A stretch of 64,000 nt of DNA, from the NCBI GenBank assembly GCA_036346225.1, contig JARFIW010001343.1, positions 1 to 64,000 on the forward strand. The letters run 5' to 3'. Within the stretch, counting starts at the first letter, position 1; every line of letters begins with the position of its first letter. This document shows positions 35,012 through 47,916 of the stretch, in pieces. This DNA is from Platerodrilus igneus. Its lineage: Eukaryota; Arthropoda; Insecta; Coleoptera; Lycidae. The position numbers were made by a program, and so were the translations under genes. Under the pieces are notes generated by a model. That model searched no databases. It was not told the DNA's origin and saw only the letters and a program-made list of their open reading frames with translations.

Positions 35012-35015
35012 CGCA

Positions 35016-35569
35016 TAGCTGTAAAAATTATGTATGTAGCTAGATTGAGAATTATGTTGAAGCTACAGTGGATTAAAGTTGGGTGGGATGGTCCTTGTTC
35101 TACCAAGTTCCACACAACATCTTTCAGAATTTTTTTCCATTAAATGAATGGCAAAAACGTATTATCTTATTTTGTGTTTTCTTCCAAGTAGATTGCCAAC
35201 CCGTAAAATCCTGGAGCTTAGATAGATCGTAGCTTGCAGCAACTAAGATATGCCTCAGCCCACACCTTCGCATTTGATTGAATCTTTTAAATAGTAACAA
35301 TTACCGTTTTAAAGTTTCATGCAATAAATCAACTTAAAATTTGTTGTATTATTTAATCTGATGAAAACAGTGGTGGTGCTATATAAAATTATTTCTGCAA
35401 CACTACTATACCTGCTTTATTGAAAGATTTGCAGCACTAATTCTTACTGTGCAATTCAGTGCTTTTATAATGGCAGAGACACGTAGAGACTTAAAAGACC
35501 ATATACTAGATATGCAACTTGTATGTGACATACCAAAAGTACACTTATAGACCTGAATTAAATATAATG
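35016..35569. other. spacer between Gypsy-B and satellite C
   Basis: No gene recognised. A short open frame (from ATG about 35470, MAETRRDLKDHIL...) is too small to support. Confidence 0.4.
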
Positions 35570-36490
35570 TTTTCTAAAGGACAAGTGCTATACGATACGT
35601 GGTGCTATGCGGTACTATGTTAGTACTAGCAGGTGCAAGAAATAAAAAATTAAAAAAAACTGAAACTTTTAGCTGCCATATCTACGTCATTTTTTGAGTG
35701 ACGGCTATGGGACTGGTGATGCTGTGTAGTGCTATGTTAGTACTAGCAGGTGCAATAAAAATTTTTTTAAAAAAGTGTGTGGGGGGGGCATCACCTTAAC
35801 CCCCAAACTTTAAACTGTGAAATCTACGTAATTTTTTGGGTGCTAACTATGTAACTGGTGGTGCTATGCGGTACTATGTTAGTATTATCAGGAACGAGAA
35901 AAAATAAGAGAAACATTTTGTCAGGAGGCTCACGCCATTTTAGTTCCCCTCCAAAGTTTGCGCTATAATATCTTCGCCATATTTTGGGTGCTAGTTGTAC
36001 GATTCGTGGTGCTATGCGGTGCTATGTTAGTACTAGCAGGTGCAAGAAAATTTTTTTTAAAAAATTGGAGTAGGGGCTGACATCGCCTAAGGGCGTAAAC
36101 TTTAAGCTGCTATATCTACGTCATTTTTGAGTGTTAGCTTTGAGACTGGTGGTGCTATGTAGTGCAATGTTAGATCTATCAGGTGCAAGATCATAAATTT
36201 GACAAAATGTAGTGGGGGACTAACGTAGCCTAGGACCCTAAACTTTAATTGCTATATCTATGCTAATTTTTGGGTGCTAGCTGTGAGACTGGTTGTGCTA
36301 TGTGGTGCTATGTTAGTACTATCAGGTGCAAGATAAAAATTTGAAAAAAAGTGTAGTGGGGGGCTGGCATCACTTTGGCTCCCCTAAACTTTGAACTGTA
36401 ATAACTGACGTGTTTTTTGGGTGCCAGCTGCCAGTCTTGTGTTGCTACTTGGTGCAATGTTGGTGCAATCAGATGCTATACAGAAAATAA
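35570..36490 (+). repeat. Satellite C, ~143-bp tandem repeat, about 7 units
   Basis: The landmark GTGCTATG...GCTATGTTAGTACTAGCAGG recurs at about 35601, 35717, 35860, 36008, 36151, 36294 and 36441 (spacing 117-148 bp). A-rich tracts and TATCTACGTCATTTTTTG-like blocks lie between. It is inverted relative to 26448-26840. Confidence 0.85.
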
Positions 36491-36534
36491 AATAATTTAG
36501 TGTTGGGGGGATGGGGGACAAGGTGTTCTTGCCT

Positions 36535-36660
36535 AATCTATTTGATATCTTCCTATATCCCATGACATCTCCCACGCGTATCGTTTTGTAGCATGATTTT
36601 GAAAAAACGTGTATGTATGTGATGGTTAAATTGTTTTTGTCGCAAAATTCTACAATATTT
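36535..36660 (-). pseudogene. RTE endonuclease fragment
   Basis: TTTGATATCTTCCTATATC and TTGTCGCAAAATTCTAC match the RTE endonuclease region at 20278-20393 over about 120 bp, with scattered mismatches. It is a short dispersed remnant. Confidence 0.75.
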
Positions 36661-38132
36661 CCACACTATATTTCTATAATATAGTGACATGTTTAAATGC
36701 CTAGGTTTCCATAAAGTTATACAAAACTTCTTTTAAAACTGTATAATACTTAAAAATGCTTTTCTTGTCGAATTAACTTTTTCTTATAGCTACTAAGTAA
36801 TAGCTGGTATTTTAATAAAAACATAACTTCAAACGCCATTTACTGAGGTGACGTTTTTGACGTTGTTTCACCGTATCATTTAATTTACGATAAGCGTAAA
36901 ACACCAAGAGTTGACAACTACTGTAGGTTTTCTAAAAAACAAGGTCATAATCATTGAAAATTGTTTTTGTCGACAAAGTAAAATTCAAGGAGCAATAAAC
37001 CAGAGTACCGTTCGCTTAATAAACAAAATAAGCAATAAGAACATGCTGATTAATTGTCCCCCTGTTCTAGACAGTGGGTTTAAAAACACATTGGGAAAAT
37101 AGTGGCATGAATAGAGCGCATCAGATATCTTATGAATTAGTCCGTTGGAATATGCTTATCTTAATTGCTGATTATAAAACTGCCAATGGCTTACGTGTTC
37201 TTTAATAAACGAGACGGTAGTAGATACTCAACCTTGAGAGGTACCCCGCATTATCGCCGTACAGTGTTTTAATTGTATACTGTGTATTATGCACAATTTG
37301 TAACGAATGTTTTAATTCTATTCCCACGTTCGCTAAAACTTGATCTCATTGTACTCCCGCATAATTATTCGAATTATAACATTGTTATTTGTGAGAATAT
37401 TATGTAACGCTTATTAAAAGATTAAATACCATGAAATTTGTTCCCAAAACACCAACTGATAGTACATTCATAGGATCCGTTGTTGTGATTACTGATTTAT
37501 ACGCCCTTCATAAACAGAAACCGGTTGCCCTTTTTTAGGGTTTTGCAGGATGTATTTGCTTCTCCTGACATTGTAAAAGCTGTAATTTTAGCCGAACTGT
37601 GCATAACACTAACTGAAATAAAACTATTTACTACCACCCTTACCGTATGTCAGAATCGGAACGTGTAAAAATCAAGGTTATATATTATTGGTGATCTTAT
37701 TAATAAATGCATTTATGTGAAAGTAATTTGCCTTATGGTTAGCCCCATAGTTCTTGTGTAAAAAGAGATGGGCTGACCGTTTATATTTTCATTTTCGAGC
37801 ACTTAACAAGGGTTAGTCATCAACTTGGTCGCCTGACTTGCTTTCATTTTTTCGCTAAAAGCGAATGAGCACAATTGAAACAAATACCAACACAATTGAC
37901 CACAGTTCAAGGGCTAAGAAAAAAATTGGAAAACACAAAAAAGCGTAACCCCCTCCATATGTTTTCATTTTTTTTAGCTATAAGCAAATAAGCGCAATTG
38001 AAACAAGCACCGGGACAGTTGAGCACAAAACACGCACAATTCAATGTATTAAGAAAAAATTGAAAACCTGAAAGTGGGGGCCAACTTGACTCACGTATGG
38101 AAAATTGTGGGCTACGTTATGTTGGCAGTTCT
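36661..38132. other. gene-poor spacer left of the foldback element
   Basis: No gene seen. A two-copy tandem repeat occupies 37840-38078. Confidence 0.45.
37840..38078. repeat. two-copy ~121-bp tandem repeat
   Basis: Blocks TTTTCATTTTTT...GAGCACAATTGAAACAA...AAGAAAAAA at about 37843 and 37964 are diverged copies. Confidence 0.6.
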
Positions 38133-38145
38133 GATGAAAATGAAT

Positions 38146-41100
38146 GTGTGTGAAGTTAGCACCCCATTTTTTAAAATTCATGATTTTGAAAGTTGTTCTA
38201 GGTTGTTCTAATCTTGTACCGCATTGTTCCAATTCGACATTACTTTATTCCAGAAGATTCCTCGAAAATTTTGAAAAAAATCCATTTTATTACTGGCACC
38301 CCATTTATCGAAAATCGCGGTTTTGGCCATCCCTTAACATTGTTCTCGTTGTTCCAAACATTGTTCCAAAAGGACAATTCCGTATCTAAACGATTCTTCA
38401 AAAAAACGACAAAAAACTTTTTTTGCTGGCACCCCATTTTTTAACAATCGAAATTTTGGCCTTCGATTAATATTGTTCTAGTTGTTCAAAATATTGTTCC
38501 AAAAAAACAATTCCGTATCTAAACGTTTATTCAAAAAAACTGAAAAAACATTTTTTGCTGGCACCCCAATTTTCAAAAAACGAAATTTTGGCTCTCGATT
38601 AAGATTGTTCTATTTGTTCCAAACATTGATCCAAAAGGACAATTCCGTATCTAAACGATTCTTCAAAAAAAACGACAAAAAAACATTTTTTGCTGGCACC
38701 CCATCTTTCAATAATCGAAATTTTGGCCCTCGATTAAGATTGTTCTAGTTGTTCCACACATTGTTCCAAAAGGACAATACCGTATCTAAACGATTCTTCA
38801 AAAAAAAACGGCAAAAAACTTTTTTTTGCTGGAACCCCATTTTTCAAAAATCGAAATTTTAGCCCTCGATTAAGATTGTTCTAGTGGTTCCAAACATTGT
38901 TCCAAAAGGACAATTCCGTATCTCAACGATTCTTCAAAAAAACTGAGAAAAACATTTGTTTGCTGGCACCCCATTTTTCAAAAATCGAAATTTTGGCTTT
39001 CGATTAAAATTGTTCTAGTTGTTCCAAAAATTGTTCCAAAAGGACAATTCCGTATCGAAACGATTCTTCAAAAAAACTAAAAAAACATTTTTAGTTGGCG
39101 CCCCATTTTTCAAAAATCAAAATTTTGGCCATCGATTAACATTGATCTAGTTGTTCCAAACATTGTTCCAAAAGGACAATTCCGTATCTAAACGATTCTT
39201 CAAAAAAACGGCAAAAAACTTTTTTTTCTGGCACCACATTTTTCAAAAATCGAAATTTTTGACCTCGATTAAGATTGTTCTAGTTGTTCCAAACATTGTT
39301 CCAAAAGGACAGTTCCGTATCAAAACGATTCTGCAAAAAAACGAAAAAAAAACATTTTTTGTTGGCACCCCATTTTTCAAAAATCGAAATTTTGGCCCTC
39401 GATTAAGATTGTTCTAGTTATTCCAAACATTGTTCCAAAAGAACAATTCCGTACCGAAACGATTCTTCAAAAAAAAAGCAAAAAAGTTTTTTTTGCTGGC
39501 ACCCCATTTTTCAAAAATCGAAATTTTGGCCCTCGATTAAGATTGTTCTAGTTGCTTCAAACATTGTTCCAAAAGAACAATTCCGTATCGAAACGATTCT
39601 TCAAAAAAACAGCAAAAAACTTTTTTTTGCTGGCACCCCATTTTTTAAAAATCGAATTTTTGGCCCTCGATTAAGATTGTTCTAGTTGTTCAAAATATTG
39701 TTCCAAAAGGACAATTCTGTATCGAAACGATTCTTTAAAAAAACGAAAAAAAACATTTTTTGTTGGCACCCCATTTTTCAAAAATCAAAATTTTGGCAAT
39801 CGTTTAACATTGTTCTGGTTGTTCCAAACATTGTTCCAAAAGGACAATTCCGCATCTAAACGATTCTTCAAAAAAACGACAAAAAACCTTTTTTGCTGGC
39901 ACCCCATTTTTAAAAAATCGAAATTTTGGCCCTCGATTAAGATTGTTCTAGTTGTTCCAAACATTGTTCCAAAAGGACAATTCCGTATCTAAACGATTCT
40001 TCAAAAAAACCGCAAAAAACTTTTTTTTGCTGGCACCCCATTTTTCAAAAATCAAAATTTTGGCCCTCGATTAAGATTGTTCTAGTTGTTCCAAACATTG
40101 TTCCAAAAGGACAATTCCGTATCTAAACGATTCTTCAAAAAAACCGCAAAAAACTTTTTTTTGCTGGCACCCCATTTTTCAAAAATCAAAATTTTGGCCC
40201 TCGATTAAGATTGTTCTAGTTGTTCCAAACATTGTTCCAAAAGGACAATTCCGTATCGAAACGATTCTTCAAAAAAACGAAAAAAAAACTTTTTTTGTTG
40301 GCACCCCATTTTTCAAAAATCAAAATTTTGGCCGTCGTTTAACATTGTTCTAGTTGTTCCAAACATTGTTCCAAAAGGACAATTCCGTATCTAAACGATT
40401 CTTCAAAAAAACGAAAAAAACCTTTTTTTGCTGGCACCCCATTTTGCAAAAATCGAAATTTTGGCACTCGATTAAGATTGTTCTAGTTGTTCCAAACATT
40501 GATCCAAAAGGACAATTCCGTATCTAAACGATTCTTCAAAAAAAACGGCAAAACACATTTTTGCTGGCACCCATTTTTCAAAAATCGAAAATTTGACCCT
40601 CGATTAAGATTGTTCTAATTGTTCCAAACATTGTTCCAAAAGGACAAATCCGTATCTTAACGATTCTTCAAAATAACTGAAAAAAGCATTATTTGCTGGC
40701 ACCCCATTTTTCAAAAATCGAAATTTTGGCCTTCGATTAAGATTGTTCTAGTTGTTCCAAACATTGATCTAAAAGGACAATTCCGTATCTAAACGATTCT
40801 TCAAAAATACTGGGAAAAACATTTTTTTGCTGGCACGCCATTTTTCAAAAATCGAAATTTTGGCCCTCGATTAAGATTGTTCTAGTTGTTCCAAACATTG
40901 ATCCAAAAGGACAAATCCGTATCTAAACGATTCTTCAAAATAACTGAAAAAAGCATTTTTTTGCTGGCACCCCATTTTTCAAAAATCGAAATTTTGGCCT
41001 TCGATTAAGATTGTTCTAGTTGTTCCAAACATTGATCTAAAAGGACAATTCCGTATCTAAACGATTCTTCAAAAAACTGAGAAAAACATTTTTTTGCTGG

Positions 41101-44100
41101 CACCCCATTTTTCAAAAATCGAAATTTTGGCCCTCGATTAAGATTGTTCTAGTTGTTCCAAACATTGTTCCAAAAGGACAATTCCGTATCTAAACGATTC
41201 TTCAAAAAAACGGCAAAAAACCTTTTTTTGTTGGCATCTCATTTTTCAAAAATCGAAATTTTGGACCTCGATTAAGATTGTTCTAGTTGTTCCAAAAGGA
41301 CAATTCCGTATCGAAACGATTCTTCAAAAAAACGAAAAAACATTTTAGTTGGCACCCCATTTTTCAAAAATCAAAATTTTGGCCATCGCTTAACATTGTT
41401 CTAGTTGTTCCAAACATTGTTCCAAAAGGACAATTCCGTATCTAAACGATTCTTCAAAAAAACGGCCAAAACCTTTTTTGCTGGAACCCCATTTTTCAAA
41501 AATCGAAATTTTGGCCCTCGATTAAGATTGTTCTAGTTGTTTCAAACATGTTCCAAAAGAACAATTCCGTATCTAAACGATTCTTCAAAAAAACGGCCAA
41601 AACCTTTTTTGCTGGAACCCCATTTTTCAAAAATCGAAATTTTGGCCCTCGATTAAGATTGTTCTAGTTGTTTCAAACATGTTCCAAAAGAACAATTCCG
41701 TATCGAAACGATTCTTCAAAAAAACTGAGAAAAACATTTTTTTGCTGGCACCCCATTTTTCAAAAATCGAAATTTTGGCCCTCGATTAAGATTGTTCTAG
41801 TTGTTTCAAACATTGTTCCAAAAGAACAATTCCGTATCGAAACGATTCTTCAAAAAAACGACAAAAAACTTTTTTTTGCTGGCACCCCATTTTTCAAAAA
41901 TCGAAACTTTGGCCCTCGATTAAGATTGTTCTAGTTGTTCCAAAGATTGATCCAAAAGGACAATTCCGTATCTAAACGATTCTTCAAAAAAACTGAGAAA
42001 AACATTTTTTGCTGGCACCCCATTTTTCAAAAATCGAAATTTTGGCCCTCGATTAAGATTGTTCTAGTTGTTTCAAACATTGTTCCAAAAGAACAATTCC
42101 GTATCGAAACGATTCTTCAAAAAAACGGCAAAAAACTTTTTTTTGCTGGAACCCCATTTTTCAAAAATCTAAATTTTGGCCCTCGATTAAGATTGTTCTA
42201 GTGGTTCCAAACATTGATCCAAAAGGTCAATTCCGTATCTAAACGATTCTTCAAAAAAACTGAGAAAAACATTTTTTTGCTGGCACCCCAATTCCAAAAG
42301 GACAGTTCCGTATCGAAACGATTCTTGAAAAAAACGAAAGAGCATTTTTTGTTGGCACTCCATTTTTCAAAAATCAAAATTTTGGCCATTGCTTAACATT
42401 GTTCTAGTTGTTCCAAAAGGACAATTCCGTATCGAAACGATTCTTCAAAAAAAAGAAAAAAAACCTTTTTTGTTGGCATCCCATTTTTCAAAAATCAAAA
42501 TTTTGGCCATCGCTTAACATTGTTCTAGTTGTTTCAAACATTGTTCCAAAAGAACAAATCCGTATCGAAACGATTCTTCAAAAAAACGGCAAAAAAATTT
42601 GTTTGCTGGCGCCCCATTTTTAAAATTCGACTTTTGGCCCTCGATTAAGATTCTTCTAGTTGTTCCAAACATTGTTCCAAAAGGACAATTCCGTATCTAA
42701 ACGATTCTTCAAAAAAACGACAAAAAACTTTTTTTGCTGGCACCCCATTTTTTAAAAATCGAAATTTTGGCCCTCGATTAAGATTGTTCTAGTTGTTCCA
42801 AACATTGTTCCAAAAGAACAATTCCGTATCGAAACGATTGTTCAAAAAAACGACAAAAAACGTTTTTTGTTGGCACCCCATTTTTCAAAAATCAAAATTT
42901 TGACCATCGTTTAACATTGTTCTAGTTGTTCCAAACATTGTTCCAATAGGACAATTCCGTATCTAAACGATTCTTCAAAAAAACGATAAAAAACCTTTTT
43001 TTGCCGGCACCCAAGTTTTCAAAAATCGAATTTTTCTCCCTCGATTAAGATTGTTCTATTTGTTCCAAAAATTGATTCAAAGAACAATTCCTTATCTAAA
43101 CGATTCTTCCAAAAAAAAACGGCAAAACACATTTTTTGCTGGCACCCCATTTTTCAAAAATCAAAATTTTGGCCCTCGATTAAGATTGTTCTAGTTGTTC
43201 TAAACATTGTTCCAAAAGGACAGTTCCGTATCGAAACCATTCTTCAAAAAAACGAAAGAGCATTTTTTGTTGGCACTCCATTTTTCAAAAATCAAAATTT
43301 TGGCCATCGCTTAACATTGTTCTAGTTGTTCCAAACATTGTTCCAAAAGGACAATTCCGTATCTAAACGATTCTTCAAAAAAACGGCAAAAAACTTTTTT
43401 TTGCTGGAACCCCATTTTTCAAAAATCGAAATTTTGGCCCTCGATTAAGATTGTTCTAGTTGTTCCAAACATTGTTACAAAAGGACAGTTCCGTATCGAA
43501 ACCATTCTTCAAAAAAACGAAAGAGCATTTTTTGTTGGCACTCCATTTTTCAAAAATCAAAATTTTGGCCATCGCTTAACATTGTTCTAGTTGTTCCAAA
43601 CATTGTTCCAAAAGGACAATTCCGTATCTAAACGATTCTTCAAAAAAACGGCAAAAACCTTTTTTGCTGGAACCCCATTTTTCAGAAATCGAAATTTTGT
43701 CCCTCGATTAAGATTGTTCTAGTTGTTCCAAACATTGTTCCAAAAGGACATTTCCGTATCTAAACGATTCTTCAAAAAAAAGACAAAAAACTTTGTTTTG
43801 CTGGCACCCAATTTTTTCAAAATCGATATTTTGGCCCTCGATTAAGATTGTTCTAGTTGTTCAAAATATTGTTCCAAAAAAACAATTCCGTATCTAAACG
43901 ATTCTTCAAAAAAACTGAAAAAAATTTTTTTTGCTGGCACCACATTTTTCAGAAATCGAAATTTTGGCCCTCGATTAAGATTGTTCTAGTTGTTCCAAAC
44001 ATTGTTCCAAAAGGACAATTCCGTATCGAAACGATTCTTCAAAAAAAAGAAAAGAAACCTTTTTTGTTGGCATCCCATTTTTCAAAAATCAAAATTTTGC

Positions 44101-45800
44101 CCATCGCTTAACATTGTTCTAGTTGTTTCAAACATTGTTCCAAAAGAACAAATCCGTATCGAAACGATTCTTCAAAAAAACGGCAAAAAACTTTTTTTTG
44201 CTGGCGCCCTATTTTTCAAAATTCGACATTTTGGCCCTCGATTAAGATTCTTCTAGTTGTTCCAAACATTGTTCCAAAAGGACAATTCCGTATCTAAACG
44301 ATTCTTCAAAAAAACGACAAAAAACTTTTTTTTGCTGGCACCCCATTTTTTAAAAATCGAAATTTTGGCCCTCGATTAAGATTGTTCTAGTTGTTCAAAA
44401 TATTGTTCCAAAAAAACAATTCCTTATCTAAACGATTCTTCAAAAAACTGAAAAAAAATTTTTATGCTGGCACCCCATTTTTCAAAAATCGAAATTTTGG
44501 CCCTCGATTAAGATTGTTCTAGTTGTTCCAAACATTGTTCCAAAAGAACAATTCCGTATCGAAACGATTGTTCAAAAAAACGACAAAAAACGTTTTTTGT
44601 TGGCACCCCATTTTTCAAAAATCAAAATTTTGACCATCGTTTAACATTGTTCTAGTTGTTCCAAACATTGTTCCAATAGGACAATCCCGTATCTAATCGA
44701 TTCTTCAAAAAAACGATAAAAAACCTTTTTTTGCCGGCACCCAAGTTTTCAAAAATCGAATTTTTCTCCCTCGATTAAGATTGTTCTATTTGTTCCAAAA
44801 TTGATCCAAAGGACAATTCCTTATCTAAACGATTCTTCAAAAAAGAACGGCAAAACACATTTTTTGCTGGCACCCCATTTTTCAAAAATCAAAATTTTGG
44901 CACTCGATTAAGATTGTTCTATTTGTTCCAAACATTGTTCCAAAAGAACAATTCCGTACCGAAACGATTCTTCAAAAAAAAAGCAAAAAAGTTTTTTTTG
45001 CTGGCACCCCATTTTTCAAAAATCGAAATTTTGGCCCTCGATTAAGATTGTTCTAGTTGTTCCAAACATAGTTCCAAAAGGACAGTTCCGTATCGAAACG
45101 GTTCTTCAAAAAAACGAAAAAAGCATTTTTTGTTGGCACCCCATTTTTCAAAAATCAAAATTTTGGCCATTGCTTAACATTGTTCTAGTTGTTCCAAACA
45201 TTGTTCCAAAAGGACTATTTCGTATCTAAACGATTCTTCAAAAAAACGTCAAAAAATCTTTTTTTTTTGCTGGCACCCCATTTTCAAAAATCGAAATGTT
45301 GGCCCTCGATTAAGATTGTTCTAGTTGTTCCAAACATTGTTCCAAAAGGACAGTTCCGTATCGAAACGGTTCTTCAAAAAAACGAAAAAAGCATTTTTGG
45401 TTGGCACCCCATTTTTCAAAAATTAAAATTTTGGCCATTCCTTAACATTGTTCTAGTGGTTCCAAACATTGTTCCAAAAGGAGAATTCCGTATCTAAACG
45501 ATTCTTCAAAAAAACGGCAAAAAACCTTTTTTTGATGGCACCCCATTTTTCAAATATCGAAATTTTGGCCCTCGATTAAGATTGTTCTAGTTGTTCCAAA
45601 CAATGTTCCAAAAGGACAATTCCGTATCTAAACGATTCTTCAAAAAAACGGCAAAAAACCTTTTTTTGCTGGCACCCCATTTTTCAAAAATCAAAATTTT
45701 GGCCATCGCTTAACATTGTTCTAATAATTCCAAACATTGTTCCAAAAAGACAATTCCGTATCTAAACGATTCTTCAAAAAAACAGAAAAAAACGAACAAG
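38146..45800 (+). repeat. satellite A arm (left), ~133-bp unit, about 57 units
   Basis: The unit contains GGCACCCCATTTTTCAAAAA, TCGATTAAGATTGTTCTAG and AAAGGACAATTCCGTATC. Landmarks are spaced 133-134 bp; open frames at 41668 and 41935 are 267 bp apart, two units. The outermost unit (38155-38290) is clearly diverged. Variant classes (CATCGCTTAACATTG versus CCTCGATTAAGATTG) alternate in places, so there is local higher-order order. Short 80-100 codon frames inside are periodic artefacts. Confidence 0.93.
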
Positions 45801-47235
45801 ACAGCCGGGCCAAGAGTAAACATACCTTTTCCTTATTGCTCCAATGGATAACTTTTCGTTCTGAGATGTTCTAAACCTAGAAAACATAGTTCTGCAGTAT
45901 GAATCTCCTATTACCAGAGGTTCTCCCAGAAATCGATGTTTTTACTATATCGACAAGAGCAAACATAGCCTTCCTTTTTTGTTCCAATGGCTAACTTTTT
46001 GTTCTGAGCTGTTCTAAACCTAGAAAACATAGTTCTGCAGTATGAATCTCCTTTCATCAGCGGTTCTGCCAAAAATCGATGTTTTTACTAAATCGACAAG
46101 AGTATACATAGCCATCCTTTTTTGTTCCAATGGCTAACTTTTTGTTCTGAGCTGTTCTAAGTCTAGAAAACATAGTTTTGCAGTATGAATCTCCTATCAC
46201 CAGCGCTTCTCCCAAAAATCGACGTTTTTACTATATCCACAAGAGTAAACATAGCCTTCCTTTTTTGTTCCAATGGCTAACTTTTTGTTCTGAGCTGTTC
46301 TAAGTCTAGAAAACATAGTTCTGCAGTATGAATCTCCTATCACCAGCGCTTCTCCCAAAAATCGACGTTTTTACTATATCCACAAGAGTAAACATAGCTA
46401 CTTTTTGTTCTGAGCTGTTCTAAGCCTAAAAAACCTAGTTCTGCAGTATGAATCTCCTTTCATCAGCGGTTCTGCCAAAAATCGATGTTTTTACTAAATC
46501 GACAAGAGTATACATAGCCATCCTTTTTTGTTCCAATGGCTAACTTTTTGTTCTGAGCTGTTCTAAGCCTAGAAAACATAGTTCTGCAGTATGAATCTCC
46601 TATCACCAGCGTTTCTCCCAAAAATCGACGTTTTTACTATATCGACAAGAGCAAACATAGCCATCCTTTTTTGTTCCAATGGCTAACTTTTTGTTCCGAG
46701 CTGTTCTAAGCCTAGAAAACATAGTTCTGCAGTATGAATCTCCTATCACCAGCGCTTCTCCCAAAAATCGACGTTTTTACTATATCCACAAGAGTAAACA
46801 TAGCCTTCCTTTTCTGTTCCAATGGCTAACTTTTTGTTCTGAGCTGTTCTAAGTCTAGAAAACATAGTTCTGCAGTATGAATCTCCTATCACCAGCGCTT
46901 CTCCCAAAAATCGACGTTTTTACTATATCGACAAGAGCAAACATAGCTACTTTTTGTTCTGAGCTGTTCTAAGCCTAAAAAACCTAGTTATGCAGTATGA
47001 ATCTCCTTTCATCAGCGGTTCTGCCAAAAATCGATGTTTTTACTAAATCGACAAGAGTATACAAGCCATCCTTTTTTGTTCCAATGGGTAACTTTTTGTT
47101 CTGAGCTGTTCTAAGTTTAGAAAACATAGTTCTGCATTATGAGTTTCCCATCGCCACCGGTAAATCGATGTTTTTACTGTATGGACAAGAGTAAATATAG
47201 TTTTTCTCGTTTGTTCCATATAGCTAGCTTTTTGT
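45801..47235 (+). repeat. satellite B arm (left), ~143-bp unit, about 10 units
   Basis: The unit contains AACTTTTTGTTCTGAGCTG, TAGTTCTGCAGTATGAATCTCC and CCAAAAATCGATGTTTTTAC. TCTGCAG occurs at 45891, 46034, 46177, 46320 and so on, spaced 143 bp; some units are shortened to ~120 bp. Two variants (CATCAGCGGTTCTGCC and CACCAGCGCTTCTCCC) alternate. Confidence 0.93.
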
Positions 47236-47916
47236 TCTGACCATATAATAGTCATCCTTTTCATTACAAAAATAAGAAAGTAATTATGAATGGAAGTGTT
47301 TGACAAGAATCTTATGTCATGGAACGATACGCTAATAAACGTATATACCTATAAAATCTACGTGGATTTTTCGTAAAGAAAAGAAAATCTCACCAATCAC
47401 AACGAGAACGAACATATAAGATATATTTAGGAGTACATGTGTATAATAAAATATTAATAGCATTTAATAATGATAAAATAAGTCATATATTTACCACGAT
47501 TTTGGTTTAATGTATTTCAAAACAGTTTTTATACTCCCGTGTATAAAGTTCCACTTAACACACCGATATTTATACGTGAAGTACTATTTCACACACCGGT
47601 GCGTGAAATGCAATGTAATCCATATGGGATTTACTTCACGCATACTTGCCATAAGAGCCCAAGTATTTTTACACACCATTCACAAGTAAATAGGTTGCTG
47701 TGCGTACTATATTTTGATAAGTATTTAGAAATGTCACAGCAAATGTCAAAAACAAAAATTTTAAAAATGCGGTTCAATGTCGTAGAAAAAGAATATTGTA
47801 CAACACGTGTGTGAAGTCAGTTTATACACTCGTTTGGATTGCAACACTCGCTCGTGTTGCAAACTCCTCACTCGTGTATAAAATGTGACTTCGCACACTT
47901 GCTACACGATATACTA
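47236..47916. other. left part of the foldback core, with hairpin
   Basis: Single-copy AT-rich sequence. 47807-47898 is a long imperfect palindrome: GTGTGTGAAGTCA pairs with TGACTTCGCACAC, TTTATACACTCG with an almost matching inverse, and the centre TTGCAACAC...GTGTTGCAA is perfect. It lies about 20 bp beyond the stop of the minus-strand gene. An open frame at 47539-47814 is unrecognised and probably not coding. Confidence 0.6.
47807..47898. repeat. nested palindrome (hairpin or MITE-like) in the core
   Basis: Its outer arm begins with GTGTGTGAAGT, the same bases as the outer end of the foldback element. It could be a small inverted-repeat element, a processing signal for the adjacent transcript, or a remnant of the ends. 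Confidence 0.6.

Larger units (their letters stand above)
26858..35015 (+). mobile_element. Gypsy-B: errantivirus-like LTR retroelement, internally deleted
   Basis: LTRs at 26862-27399 and 34471-35011 start AGTTA and end AACT, as in the gypsy/17.6/297 group. They are flanked by a 4-bp target duplication CGCA (26858-26861 and 35012-35015). The primer site starts TGGCGCAGTCG. The order is gag, pol in the -1 frame, integrase and an env remnant with a membrane anchor. By eye the LTRs differ only by a TA dinucleotide and one G, so insertion is recent. Yet pol lacks a block between protease and RT and env lacks its N-terminal half, so this copy is defective. Confidence 0.93.

Noticed and set aside
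38144..45497. Many 60-100 codon plus-strand frames (with FQKDNSVSKRFFKK-like text) as repeated proteins
   Set aside because: They are translations of the 133-bp satellite A unit; period and frame explain them.
38146..45800. CRISPR-like array
   Set aside because: Units are contiguous tandem repeats without distinct spacers, in a eukaryotic context.
47539..47814. 91-codon plus-strand frame in the foldback core
   Set aside because: No domain, alternate start only, and it runs into the palindrome.
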